Source: Streptomyces vinaceus (lineage in GTDB: Bacteria > Actinomycetota > Actinomycetes > Streptomycetales > Streptomycetaceae). Taken from it: 64,000 nucleotides of DNA. A program made the position numbers and the translations under genes. Of this stretch, positions 53,726-62,539 are shown one piece after another. The notes under the pieces were generated by a model. That model saw only the letters and a list, made by a program, of their open reading frames with translations. It was not told the DNA's origin and did no database searches. The stretch lies in the NCBI RefSeq assembly GCF_008704935.1, contig NZ_CP023692.1, positions 1-64,000 of the forward strand, written 5' to 3'. How positions within the stretch are numbered: the stretch's first letter is position 1; each line of letters begins with the position of its first letter.

Positions 53726-54361
53726 TCAGTCGGTCAGGCCGTCTTCGCGGGCGCGCCGGGCCAGTTCGATCTTCGTGCAGGCCGGCCGCCCCACCTGCCG
53801 GTACTTCTCCTTCACCTGGTCCAAGTAGTGCTTGGCGGTGTTCATGGTGATCCCCGCCCGCCGGGCCGTCGCCTTGAGGGTCAGCCCGGACGCGTAGTCG
53901 CGCAGGACCTGCCGCTCCCGCGGCGCCAGCCGCGGCCGCTCGGGGCCGGTGTCGCCGACCCAGGCGAACGCCAGCTCCGGCGAGTGCGCCGTACCGCCCG
54001 CGGCCACCGTTTCCACGGCCTCGACCAGGGTCTCCAGGGCGTGGTCCTTGGTGAGGTAGCCGTCGGCCCCGGCCGCCACCGCTGCCACGACGCGGGACCG
54101 GTCGGCGGCCGTGCTGATCACCAGGACGCGGCTGCCGCTCTCACGCACCCGCCGTACGTTCGCCTCCGGCTGCGACCCGTCCCGCAGCATGAGGTCGAGC
54201 AGTACGACCCCGGCCGCCCGCCCCGGGCCGCCGAGCAGTTCCCCGACCGTGGGCGCGGTGGCGACCAGGCGCAGCCGGTCCTGGCCGGCGAGCCAGGACC
54301 GCATTCCCTCCAGGAGCATCCGGTCGTCGTCGACCACAGCGATGTCGATCAAGCCGGCCAC
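53726..54361 (-). CDS. NarL/LuxR-family response regulator
   Basis: 211 aa. Receiver with DIAVVDDDRMLLEGMRSW, phospho-acceptor in VVLLDLMLRDG and Lys in GADGYLTKDHALE. The C-terminal HTH begins APRERQVLRDYASGLTLKAT and has TMNTAKHYLDQVKEKYRQVG. GTG 54361 overlaps the end of the kinase gene by 13 bp, so kinase and regulator are one operon. Confidence 0.9.
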   Translation of the reverse strand: MAGLIDIAVVDDDRMLLEGMRSWLAGQDRLRLVATAPTVGELLGGPGRAAGVVLLDLMLRDGSQPEANVRRVRESGSRVLVISTAADRSRVVAAVAAGADGYLTKDHALETLVEAVETVAAGGTAHSPELAFAWVGDTGPERPRLAPRERQVLRDYASGLTLKATARRAGITMNTAKHYLDQVKEKYRQVGRPACTKIELARRAREDGLTD

Positions 54362-55500
54362 CTCAGCTCGACCACGGTCCCCTCCCCCGGACTGCTGTCC
54401 ACCCGCGACCAGCCGCCGATGCCGGCCAGCCTGCCGTGCACGGACCTCCGCAGCCCGGTGCCCGGGCCGTGGCGGCCCGTGGCGCGGCTGTCGAAGCCCG
54501 CGCCACGGTCGGCCACGGTCACCTCCACCGTGCCGCCTTCGGTGCCGGCGGTGGCCGTGAGGAAGGCCGTGCCGGTACCGGCGTGCCTGCGCACGTTGTT
54601 GAGCGCCTCACCGACGGCCGCGGCCAGGGCTCCCGCGACGTGCGGGGGCACGGCTGGTACGGCGTGGTACTGCGCCTCCACCCGCAAGCCGAGGCCTTCC
54701 GCCGCGCGGACGGCCTCCTCCAGAGCCGCGCCGACGTCCACGGCGCCGCCCGCCGCGTCCGGGGCCGGCTGCGGCTCCTGGTCGAACTGGACCAGGCGCC
54801 GTACGTACGCGGCCTCGCGGGCGCAGCGCTCGCGGAGGCCGGCCGCGTCGGCGTCCACGCGCCCGGCGGCGATCGCCGACAGCGTGGCCAGGACGGTGTC
54901 GTGGAGGGCGGCGTGGTGGGCCGTGCGCTCGGCCCGCCGGGCCCGGGCCGCTTCCGCGAGGACCGCCCGCCCCTGCGCGGCGTCGAGCACCATGCCCTGC
55001 CGCCGCAGGTACCACCAGCCGGCGGTGGTGAGGGCCACGCATTCCACGACGGCCCGGAGGTGCTCGGACAGCTCCGCCGCCTCGGGCGCGGGCACCGCCT
55101 GGTAGACCGTCAGGGAGGTGAGCAGCAGGAGCAGGACGGACAGGGCGGCGCCCCGCGATCCCAGCGCCACGATGGCGACGGCCACGGCCGACAGGGCCTG
55201 CACCATCAGCCAGCCGTGCGGTTCCACGGCCGGCCCCTCGCCCACGGTGGCCAGCGCCACCCACGGCAGCAGGCAGCCGGTCAGCAGGACGTCGCACCAG
55301 ACCCACCAGGGGCGGAACCAACCCCTCAGCAGGGCCGACGAGTACAGGAGCACGGTGACGGCCACCACCCCGGCCCACAGGGCCACGGACCGCCCGTCCA
55401 CCGGGTCCGCGGTCACGGCCTCGGCGCCGACGACGAGATGCGCGATCCGGAAGAGCCCCGTGGCCTTCACGGCGGTCCTGCGCGCACGCTGAAGCCCCAC
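54349..55500 (-). CDS. sensor histidine kinase (HisKA_3 type)
   Basis: 383 aa. Four to five hydrophobic segments in the first ~160 residues (WAGVVAVTVLLYSSALL, MVQALSAVAVAIVALGS, LSVLLLLLTSLTVYQ). Dimerisation helix with HAALHDTVLATLSAIAAG carrying the phospho-acceptor His. The HATPase end has VGEALNNVRRHAGTGTAFLT and VADRGAGFD...GTGLRRSVHGRL. It is the partner of the downstream LuxR-type regulator. The signal is unknown; the nearest divergent gene encodes a secreted lectin. Confidence 0.88.
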   Translation of the reverse strand: MGLQRARRTAVKATGLFRIAHLVVGAEAVTADPVDGRSVALWAGVVAVTVLLYSSALLRGWFRPWWVWCDVLLTGCLLPWVALATVGEGPAVEPHGWLMVQALSAVAVAIVALGSRGAALSVLLLLLTSLTVYQAVPAPEAAELSEHLRAVVECVALTTAGWWYLRRQGMVLDAAQGRAVLAEAARARRAERTAHHAALHDTVLATLSAIAAGRVDADAAGLRERCAREAAYVRRLVQFDQEPQPAPDAAGGAVDVGAALEEAVRAAEGLGLRVEAQYHAVPAVPPHVAGALAAAVGEALNNVRRHAGTGTAFLTATAGTEGGTVEVTVADRGAGFDSRATGRHGPGTGLRRSVHGRLAGIGGWSRVDSSPGEGTVVELRWPA

Positions 55501-55725
55501 CCCGTACCCCCCCCATGCACCGCTTCCGCAGGTATCCCCCGTAAAGGAGGAATCCAGTGGATCTCGCCGCGATTCCCGGCGTCAAGCCCGCCGCAGGCCA
55601 ACGCGGGGCGGATTCCCGCCGGGCCCCGCCGGGCACGCACCCCCCTGAACGGGCGGGTACCGGACGGCGGGCCCGCCTCGTTAGCTTCGTCGGGTCAAGG
55701 ACGTACTCGTACAAGGAGAGAACGC

Positions 55726-56313
55726 GTGGCCCGAAAGTCAATCCGCTTAGGCCGGCACGCCCTCGCGGCCGCCCTGATGGCGCTGCTGGCCCTGCTGCTG
55801 CCGACGTCTGCGGCGCAGGCGGCGGAGAATCCCGCAATCATCTACACGACGAACTTCCACAACGCGGCGATCTACGAGCTGCGGGCCGCCGTCAGCTGGA
55901 AGTGCCTGGACATCCGCGGCGGCGGAGCGCCCCAGGACGGCGCGGTCATCCAGACCTTCGACTGCAAGGACGCGCTCCACCAGCGTTTCACCTTCCAGCG
56001 CACGGGCGGCGGCACCTTCACCGTCGGCGCCTTCGGGGTGTACTGCCTGGGCACCCAGGGCGGCACCGCGCCCGGCACCCCGCTGGTCCTGCGGAACGGC
56101 TGGGGCTGCGCCACGTTCACCTGGAACTACCGCGGTACGGAGGCCTATCCGAACCGCTGGGAGCTCGTCGAGGCGACCACGGGCCAGTGCATCCGGGACA
56201 CCGGCCGGCGCTCCCCCGTGGTCCTGGGCGCCTGCGGAAGCACCACCACTCCCTGGCCCGAGGTCTGGGCGCCGCTGTACGACGGCCAGTTCGACTACGA
56301 CCAGTTCGGCTGA
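55726..56313 (+). CDS. secreted ricin-type lectin-like protein
   Basis: 195 aa from GTG 55726, preceded by AAGGAGAG. The signal peptide runs through LAAALMALLALLLPTSAAQA. The mature part has ricin-like repeats: KCLDIRGGGAPQDGAVIQTF, DCKDALHQRFTFQ and TTGQCIRDTGRRSPVVLGAC, with three Cys pairs. There is no catalytic domain, so it is probably a stand-alone carbohydrate-binding protein. It is divergent from the two-component system, which may control it. Confidence 0.8.
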   Translation: MARKSIRLGRHALAAALMALLALLLPTSAAQAAENPAIIYTTNFHNAAIYELRAAVSWKCLDIRGGGAPQDGAVIQTFDCKDALHQRFTFQRTGGGTFTVGAFGVYCLGTQGGTAPGTPLVLRNGWGCATFTWNYRGTEAYPNRWELVEATTGQCIRDTGRRSPVVLGACGSTTTPWPEVWAPLYDGQFDYDQFG

Positions 56314-56446
56314 GGGCCGGTGGCCGCCGCAACCCGTCGGCCCGGCGGGTTGCGGCGGCCTCGGCGCAGCACGCCCGAGCGTTCACGGCGCGGACCTCGC
56401 CCCTCCCAGGGCTGCGCCGGGCTCGGGCGAGGTACCGGCCGTCGCG

Positions 56447-56983
56447 TCAGTGGACGTGTCCGACGTGCGCGAGGGCCTGTTTCAGCAACACCGCGTGGCC
56501 GCCGGGCATCTCGCTCTGCACGGCCGGGGAGAGCGCCTCCTGCGGGCTGAACCAGACCAGGTCCAAGGCGTCCTGCCGGGGACGGCAGTCACCCGCCACC
56601 GGCACGACGTACGCGAGGGACACCGCGTGCTGGCGGGGGTCGTGGTAGGCGGTGATGCCGGCGGTGGGGAAGTACTCGGCGACCGTGAACGGCTGCAGGG
56701 AGGTGGGGACGCGGGGCAGGGCCACCGGGCCCAGGTCCTTTTCCAGGTGGCGCAGCAGCGCGTCGCGGACCCGCTCGTGATGCATGACGCGGCCCGACAC
56801 CAGGGTGCGGCTGATCGTTCCTTCAGCGCCGATCCGCAGGAGGAGTCCGACGCTGGTGACTTCTCCGGCGTCGTCGACGCGTACGGGCACGGCTTCGACG
56901 TACAGGATGGGCATGCGCGCCCGGGCCGCGTCGAGCTCGTCCTGGGTCAGCCAGCCGGGCGTACTTTGGATCATGTCAGACAT
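56447..56983 (-). CDS. Nudix-fold protein (DUF4916-like)
   Basis: 178 aa from ATG 56983. PGWLTQDELDAARARMPILY, VEAVPVRVDDAGEVTSVGLL and YFPTAGITAYHDPRQHAVSL with DALDLVWFSPQEAL match the DUF4916 branch of Nudix proteins. A perfect Nudix box (GX5EX7REUXEEXGU) is not evident: the helix RVMHHERVRDALLRHLEKDL occupies that place, so hydrolase activity is uncertain. Confidence 0.75.
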   Translation of the reverse strand: MSDMIQSTPGWLTQDELDAARARMPILYVEAVPVRVDDAGEVTSVGLLLRIGAEGTISRTLVSGRVMHHERVRDALLRHLEKDLGPVALPRVPTSLQPFTVAEYFPTAGITAYHDPRQHAVSLAYVVPVAGDCRPRQDALDLVWFSPQEALSPAVQSEMPGGHAVLLKQALAHVGHVH

Positions 56984-57106
56984 CGCCAGATCATACGTTC
57001 CGAGGGGGGCGAAACCCAGATCCCGGGACCTGCGTTCTTCCGGCCGTGGTGCGGCGGGCGGCCGCGTGAACGGCCGCCGCTTCGTGGCGGCGGTAGAGTC
57101 CGGCCC

Positions 57107-58015
57107 GTGTCCGAGCACCAGCGTGACCTCGTGGGATACGGCGCCGAACCACCGCATGCCGCCTGGCCCGGCGGCGCCCGGGTCGCCGTGAGCCTCGTGC
57201 TCAACTACGAGGAGGGCGGAGAGCGGAACGTCCTGGAGGGCGATCCGGCATCGGAGGGCTATCTGCACGAGATCGTGGGTGCGCCCGCGGTGGTGGGCGG
57301 GCGCGATCTGAACGCGGAGTCCCTGTTCGCCTACGGTGCACGCGCCGGTTTCTGGCGCGTCCAGCGCACCCTCGCGGCACACCGGGTGCCGCTCACCGTG
57401 TTCGCGGTGGCGCAGGCACTGGAACGCAACCCCGCTGCCGCGCGGGCGATGGCCGCCGCGGGGTGGGAGGTGGCGAGCCACGGCCGGCGCTGGATCGACT
57501 ACCGGAACGTGCCCGAAGACGTGGAGCGCGCCGACATCGCGCACGCCACCGCGACGATCGAACGGCTCGTCGGACGCAGGCCGGTGGGTTGGTACACCGG
57601 CCGCACCAGCTTCCACACGCGGCCCCTCGTCGCCGCGGAGGGCGGCTTCCTCTACGACTCCGACGACTACTCCGACGACTTGCCCTTCTACGTGGAGAGC
57701 GCCGGCCGCCCGCACCTCGTGCTCCCGTACAGCCTCGACGCGAACGACTTCAAGTTCCTCATCGTGCACGGGTTCACGACGGCCGACGACATGCTCACGT
57801 ACCTCGTGGACACCTTCGACACCCTTCACGCCGAGGGCGCCGACCATCCGCGCATGATGAGCGTCGGCCTCCACTGCCGGATCATCGGCCGGCCCGGTCG
57901 CATCCGCGCGCTGGACGGCTTCCTGCGGCACGTCGCGCAGCGCGGGGGTGCCTGGGTCACCACGCGCGAACGCATCGCACGGCACTGGCTCACAGCCCAC
58001 CCGCCACGGCCCTGA
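57107..58015 (+). CDS. polysaccharide deacetylase-family (PuuE/allantoinase-like) protein
   Basis: 302 aa from GTG 57107. NodB-fold features: VAVSLVLNYEEGGERNVLEG, PLTVFAVAQALERNPAAARA, GWEVASHGRRWIDYRNVPED and SFHTRPLVAAEGGFLYDSDD. LVLNYEEG replaces the usual Asp-Asp motif, as in the PuuE group that acts on allantoin or related amides rather than polysaccharides. It is a cytosolic metal-dependent hydrolase by inference. Confidence 0.82.
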   Translation: MSEHQRDLVGYGAEPPHAAWPGGARVAVSLVLNYEEGGERNVLEGDPASEGYLHEIVGAPAVVGGRDLNAESLFAYGARAGFWRVQRTLAAHRVPLTVFAVAQALERNPAAARAMAAAGWEVASHGRRWIDYRNVPEDVERADIAHATATIERLVGRRPVGWYTGRTSFHTRPLVAAEGGFLYDSDDYSDDLPFYVESAGRPHLVLPYSLDANDFKFLIVHGFTTADDMLTYLVDTFDTLHAEGADHPRMMSVGLHCRIIGRPGRIRALDGFLRHVAQRGGAWVTTRERIARHWLTAHPPRP

Positions 58016-58212
58016 CCCGCACCCTCCCGGGCCTGCGTACGGGAAGTCGCAGTTCACACCCTGGCCACCGAGGGGTCTCGGCCCAAGCATCGGGAGGATC
58101 GGGTTTCGACATCGCCTGTGCTGGGACACGGCGAACAGGGCATACGCGGGATGCGCCCGGTCACGGACCCCCACAGCATCCGGGGCCGGCGGCCCATCGC
58201 CGCGTCGGAAGG

Positions 58213-58692
58213 ATGGAACATCCCGTGGATTCCACTGCCGAGGTCAGGCTGACGACTGAAGCGACCCGATTGACACAGTCGCCTCCCCCCGTCGACGAGA
58301 TACTGATCAACCCGTGCATAGACGGTGATCTGTTCCGGTGGAAAGCCGTTCTGCTGCCGGGCCCCTCCTCCCTGTTCGCCGGTCGGCACCTTCCCGTGGA
58401 CATCGACGTACCGCCCACCTATCCCGCCGACCGGCCGCGGATGCGCTTCACCGCGCCCGTCTACCACCCCAACATCAGCAGTTGCGGCAACATCGACATG
58501 GACGCCGCCCTGAGCAGGAAGTACGGCCCGGAGCAGACCACCATCGAGACCCTGCTGCGCTCCGTGATGTCGCTCCTCGACGAACCCGACGTACACGACC
58601 CGGCCCGTCCGGAAGTGGCGGAACTCTACGTGCTGGCCCCGCAGGACTACCGGCGAAAGGTCCGCGACGGGGAGTACGGCTCCACGGCCTGA
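58213..58692 (+). CDS. stand-alone ubiquitin-conjugating (E2/UBC-fold) protein without canonical Cys
   Basis: 159 aa from ATG 58213; GTG 58225, with AAGGA upstream, is the alternative. The whole E2 core is readable: LFRWKAVLLPGPSSLFAGRH, IDVPPTYPADRPRMRF, the HPN motif in APVYHPNISSCGNIDMDAAL and TIETLLRSVMSLLDEPDVHD with PEVAELYVLAPQDYRRKVRD. In eukaryotic E2s the active Cys follows HPN as in GxICLD; here that position is Asp (GNIDMD), while a Cys sits four residues earlier (SSCGN). It is thus like UEV-type inactive variants, unless the shifted Cys works. No E1-, JAB- or ubiquitin-like gene is adjacent. Function unknown. Confidence 0.82.
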   Translation: MEHPVDSTAEVRLTTEATRLTQSPPPVDEILINPCIDGDLFRWKAVLLPGPSSLFAGRHLPVDIDVPPTYPADRPRMRFTAPVYHPNISSCGNIDMDAALSRKYGPEQTTIETLLRSVMSLLDEPDVHDPARPEVAELYVLAPQDYRRKVRDGEYGSTA

Positions 58693-58699
58693 GCCGCCC

Positions 58700-59225
58700 A
58701 AGCGGGCGGCGCCTCCGCCGTGGACGCCGGAGCGGGAGTCGTCCTCCCGCGGCGTACGCGCTCGATGACCAGTTGCAGGGCGCCCAGCCGGTCCACTCCC
58801 GCCTTCTTGATCAGCGCGGCGGCCGCTGAGTGGTCGTGGCCGCGGCGCTGCCGTGGGCCTCCATGCCGACGGCGTCGATCACCGCGTCGGGGCCCCGGCC
58901 GCCGGTCGCGTCGCGTACCGCGTCGACGAGCTGGTCCCCGTACTCGGACAGATCGAACACCTGCGCGCCGTGACCGGCGGCGCGGGGCCAGCCGTTGGGG
59001 CACCAGGTCGATGCCGATCACCTTGCCGGCCCCGCGGTGGGCGGCGATGCGGGTGCACATGTCGCCGATGGGGCCGAGCCCCAGGACGGCAACACTGCCG
59101 CCGGGCGGTTCGTCGGCATAGGCGATGGCCTGCCAGGCGGTCGGCAGCACGTCCGTCCGGCGGCCCCTCGGGAACGTTGATTGGGAGGGCCTCGGCGAAG
59201 GGGACGCGCAGGAACTCGGACGCAT
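58700..59225 (-). pseudogene. zinc alcohol/formaldehyde dehydrogenase remnant
   Basis: In one frame VLPTAWQAIAYADEPPGGSV, then AVLGLGPIGDMCTRIAAHRG and GKVIGIDLVPQRL give the cofactor-binding half of a formaldehyde-dehydrogenase-like MDR enzyme. The frame then breaks, and LIKKAGVDRLGALQLVIERV near 58760-58810 is from its C-terminal side. The zinc-binding N-terminus is absent. It is clearly a decayed fragment. Confidence 0.7.
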
Positions 59226-59383
59226 CGGCCTACACCGGCGTCGCCCCGGAGGGCGCCGAAAAGAAGCGGAGCGGCTGACCGCGCCTCCGGGGGCGGTTGC
59301 CCCTCGCCGCGCGGTGCGGCCGGCGCCTTAGACTCGTGATCGCGGAGCGGGGATCCGCTCGGCACACGACCTGGGAGTGCATC

Positions 59384-60600
59384 ATGGGCCAGTTCCCGCC
59401 CGCCGAGGCCCGCCGGCCGCCCCCGCCGGAGCCCTCCGGCCAGGCCGACGACGCCCTCTTCGGCTTGGAGGAGCTTCGCGACGGCCCCTGCGCGCCGGCG
59501 CGGCCCGGACCTCTGGTGGGGCCTTCCTTCCGCGACTCCCCCGCCGCCCGTCGGCTGCTCTCCGTACGCGAGATCCACGCGGAGCCCGCGGCAGCGGCCT
59601 CGCCCCGCGGACGGGAGGTACTCGAGCGCTTCCCCGACGCGCGCGTCATCGACGTCGACTCCCACTGGCGCATCCCGGACCTGCACGGCAACGAGGGCAG
59701 TCTCGAACGGTGGGTCCGTATCAAGAGCGAGGTGCTCGTACTCGGCGAGAAGAAGACGCTCACCACACGGCCCAACGGCAGATCGGCCGACTGGATCGCG
59801 CCGGGCGCCGCCAACGGCTGCGCCATGGCGTGCGCGTACTGCTACGTCCCGCGCCGCAAGGGTTACGCCAATCCCATCACCGTGTTCACCAACATCGAGC
59901 AGATCATCGCCCACCTGGGCCGACACGTGGCACGGCAGGGGCGCAAGCGGGAGCCCAACCAGTGCGACCCGACCGCCTGGGTCTACGACATCGGTGAGAA
60001 CAACGACTGTTCGGTGGACGCCATCATCAGCGAGAACACCGCGGACCTGGTTCGGGCGTTCTCCCGATGGCCTACGGCCAAGGCCTCGTTCGCCACGAAG
60101 TTCGTCAACCCCGACCTGCTGTTGCTCGACCCGCGCGGACGCACCCGGGTGCGGTTCTCGGTCATGCCGCCGCAGGACTCCCGCCTCCTGGACATCCGCA
60201 CCAGCCCGGTGGAACAGCGCATCGCCGCGGCCGCGGACTTCCTTGAGGCGGGCTACGAGGTGCACTTCAACCTGTCGCCGGTGGTCGTGCGGCCCGGCTG
60301 GGAGGAGGACTGGGGCCAGTTGCTGAGGCACATGGACGACGTCCTGGCCCCGGCCGTGAAAGAGCAGGCCGCGGCCGAGGTCATCATGCTCACGCACAAC
60401 AAGGACCTGCACGAACTGAACCTCGCCTGGCACCCCCGGGCCGAGGAAGGTGGCGCCCCGGTCTCCAACAGGCCAAACGCTCCGAGAACGGCAGCCTCAA
60501 CGTCCGCTACCGCAACCGCGAGAAGGCCGAGGCCGTCGACTGCGTGCGCCGCCTCGTGGCGTCGAACGCTCCCTGGCTGCGGATCCGGTACGCCTTCTGA
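59384..60600 (+). pseudogene. spore photoproduct lyase-like radical SAM protein, one frameshift
   Basis: ATG 59384 follows GGGAG. The [4Fe-4S]/SAM motif C-x3-C-x2-C is in ANGCAMACAYCYVPRRKGYA (about residue 145-150). SPL-type features follow: WVYDIGENNDCSVDAIISEN, FATKFVNPDLLLLDPRGRTR and SLMLTHNK-like VIMLTHNKDLHELNLAWHP. A one-base loss at about 60452 shifts the last ~48 codons (KRSENGSLNVRYRN, VRRLVASNAPWLRIRYAF). Adding one base gives a ~405-aa complete protein. SPL repairs UV thymine dimers in spores; the Streptomyces paralogues are of unproven function. Confidence 0.78.
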
Positions 60601-60769
60601 AAGGCGGCCCCCGGGGCATGGGCGCGGGGCGGCAGCCGGCTCCGTTCGGGGCCTGCGGGCTGTCCCCGTCCCTCGGATGAAACGGACGCGATGCGCACCC
60701 ACGCCGCCAGGTCGGCCCAACCGGCCTCGCTCATGGTCGGCGACTGCCCGTACGCGCCGGGGGAAACGG

Positions 60770-61237
60770 TCACGCCTCCCGATCGGACCGGGGCCAGACG
60801 TAGGGCAGGTCGTCCGGTACACCGGGGAAGCGCTCCCGGTAGAAGTCCGGGGCCTTGCGCACCAGTGCGGACTGGTGGCTCCTGTGGAAGTCCGGTGTCC
60901 CCAGCCACGGCGGCAGGTCGCCGTCGGCGGCCAGTTGCTCCTGCGTCCGCGGGGCTCCCGCCGGTGCTCCCGACCCGAGATCGCGGACCAGGGTGGCGGC
61001 GCAGGTATCGGCCCGCCCGGCGGCGGTCCACACCGCGCAGATCTCCAGCCCGTAGCGGACGAGGGCCTCCTCGTACCCCGCCCACATCCGCACGGCGGGG
61101 TGTCTGCGCCATCCGTAGCCCGGAACGATCAGGCCGCGCAGCACCTGTACCGCCTCGACCCGCTGCTTGCCCAGCCTCCGCAGGTCCAGGACGGCTGCCG
61201 AGACGGCGAACGAGGGGAACGGAAGGAACGTCTGCAC
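60770..61237 (-). CDS. pyrimidine-dimer DNA glycosylase-like protein (MSMEG_6728 type)
   Basis: 155 aa from GTG 61237 after GGAGG. MQTFLPFPSFAVSAAVLDLR, RLGKQRVEAVQVLRGLIVPG, WRRHPAVRMWAGYEEALVRY and TPDFHRSHQSALVRKAPDFY match the T4 endonuclease V-related family annotated MSMEG_6728. Family members are thought to excise UV-damaged bases. It is convergent with the radical SAM gene, which may also act on UV lesions. Confidence 0.78.
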   Translation of the reverse strand: MQTFLPFPSFAVSAAVLDLRRLGKQRVEAVQVLRGLIVPGYGWRRHPAVRMWAGYEEALVRYGLEICAVWTAAGRADTCAATLVRDLGSGAPAGAPRTQEQLAADGDLPPWLGTPDFHRSHQSALVRKAPDFYRERFPGVPDDLPYVWPRSDREA

Positions 61238-61439
61238 GGGGTCTCCCTCCCGGGACGGGGCACGATGCGAGCCTGCCAGATGTCGCGGGGCGGGGCCTGT
61301 CGCGGGACCGGCCCCGCGCCCGGCACGGGCGGCACGGCGGATTCATGACGACGGCCCAAGGCACCTCCGCGGATCCCGTTGCCTGCCCGTCCCCCGCCCG
61401 CCCCCGGGGCAGCGGATGTCCCGGGTCCGGGCCGGTGAC

Positions 61440-61949
61440 GGAGGGCCGGATCCCGGTCACCGCGTCGGAGCCGAGTTGCGCCTGCACTTCGCCGCCGAGT
61501 CGGGCAAGACCGTGACCCGTGCGCTGGTGAACGAGCAGGCGTACGCCGTCGTGCGGGCGCTGCTCGGACGCAAGGACCCGGGGCCGCGGCTGTTCGCCTA
61601 CTGGGAGGGCAGGGCGTGGCACGAGGTCCGGGCCGAGGAGCTCAACGCCTGCCTGCGCGAGTGGAAGTGGTACGCGACTGTCCTGTCCGTGGTCGCCCCG
61701 GGGCGGTCGGACGGCACGTCGCGCGGCTCCCGCGCCCGGCGCGGCACCGTCGTCGCCCGCGCCGTGCGCGAAGTGAGCGGATACCTGGGGAACACTCCCG
61801 CGGTGTGCCGCGCCTCGTACATCGACCCGCGCGTCGTCGAGCTCTACGAGAACGGCAGGACCGTCGCCCCGGCCCTGGATCTCGCTGGGCGAGGACGGCC
61901 GTGTGGGGGTCAGCTCCTCGGGGGCAGCCGGTGCAGCGTCACGTCGTGA
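61440..61949 (+). pseudogene. DNA topoisomerase IB C-terminal remnant
   Basis: ELRLHFAAESGKTVTRALVN, LFAYWEGRAWHEVRAEELNA and REVSGYLGNTPAVCRASYID correspond to the catalytic end of bacterial topoisomerase IB. The nucleophilic Tyr is in CRASYIDP. The N-terminal half is absent, and about 13 residues around the normal TAKDFRTW box are deleted (REWKWYATVL), so it cannot be functional. Confidence 0.65.
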
Positions 61950-62410
61950 ATCCGCCCGTCCGCGACCTCCACGGTCATGAAGGTGCAGAACGGCTGCCGC
62001 CTCCGGTCCGTGGGCGAGCCCGGATTGAGCAGGCGCAGGCCCCCCACCGCGGAATCCCACGGGATGTGGCTGTGGCCGAACACCAGCACGTCGGTTTCCG
62101 GGAACCGCTCGGAGCAGCGGCTCTCGCGCCCATTGGCCGCACCCGTTTCGTGCACCACCGCGAAGCGCACCCCGGCCAGCTCGGCGCGGGCGACCTCGGG
62201 GAGCCTGCGGCGCAGCGGGAGACCGTCGTTGTTGCCGTGGACGCCGAGCAGCCGGTGCGACCGGGATTCCAGCAGGTCGAGGGTTGCCTCGTCGACCCAG
62301 TCCCCCGCGTGGAGTACGGCGTCGGCGGTGTCGACGGCCGCCAGGAGGGGCGCCGGCAAAGCGCGGGCGCGGGTGGGGACGTGGGTGTCGGACATCAGCA
62401 GGAGCCGCAT
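61910..62410 (-). CDS. metallophosphoesterase (YfcE/MJ0936-like)
   Basis: 166 aa from ATG 62410. Metal ligands: MRLLLMSDTHVP (D-x-H), ADAVLHAGDWVDE (GDW), GVHGNNDGL (GN[HD]), FAVVHETG and LVFGHSHIP (GHSH). A complete calcineurin-like phosphoesterase of the small YfcE type, which hydrolyses phosphodiesters. Its 3' end overlaps the convergent topoisomerase remnant by 40 bp. Confidence 0.88.
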   Translation of the reverse strand: MRLLLMSDTHVPTRARALPAPLLAAVDTADAVLHAGDWVDEATLDLLESRSHRLLGVHGNNDGLPLRRRLPEVARAELAGVRFAVVHETGAANGRESRCSERFPETDVLVFGHSHIPWDSAVGGLRLLNPGSPTDRRRQPFCTFMTVEVADGRIHDVTLHRLPPRS

Positions 62411-62539
62411 GGGGCCAACGGTATGACGGCGCGGCGGGGCGTGCGAGCCGCTGCGGGCCGCGGCCGCGCAACAGCCCGGGCGGCGAACGTGCCGAGCCCG
62501 CCGGGCCACGACGGGCCGGCGCGACCGGCGCGAGCCGGC

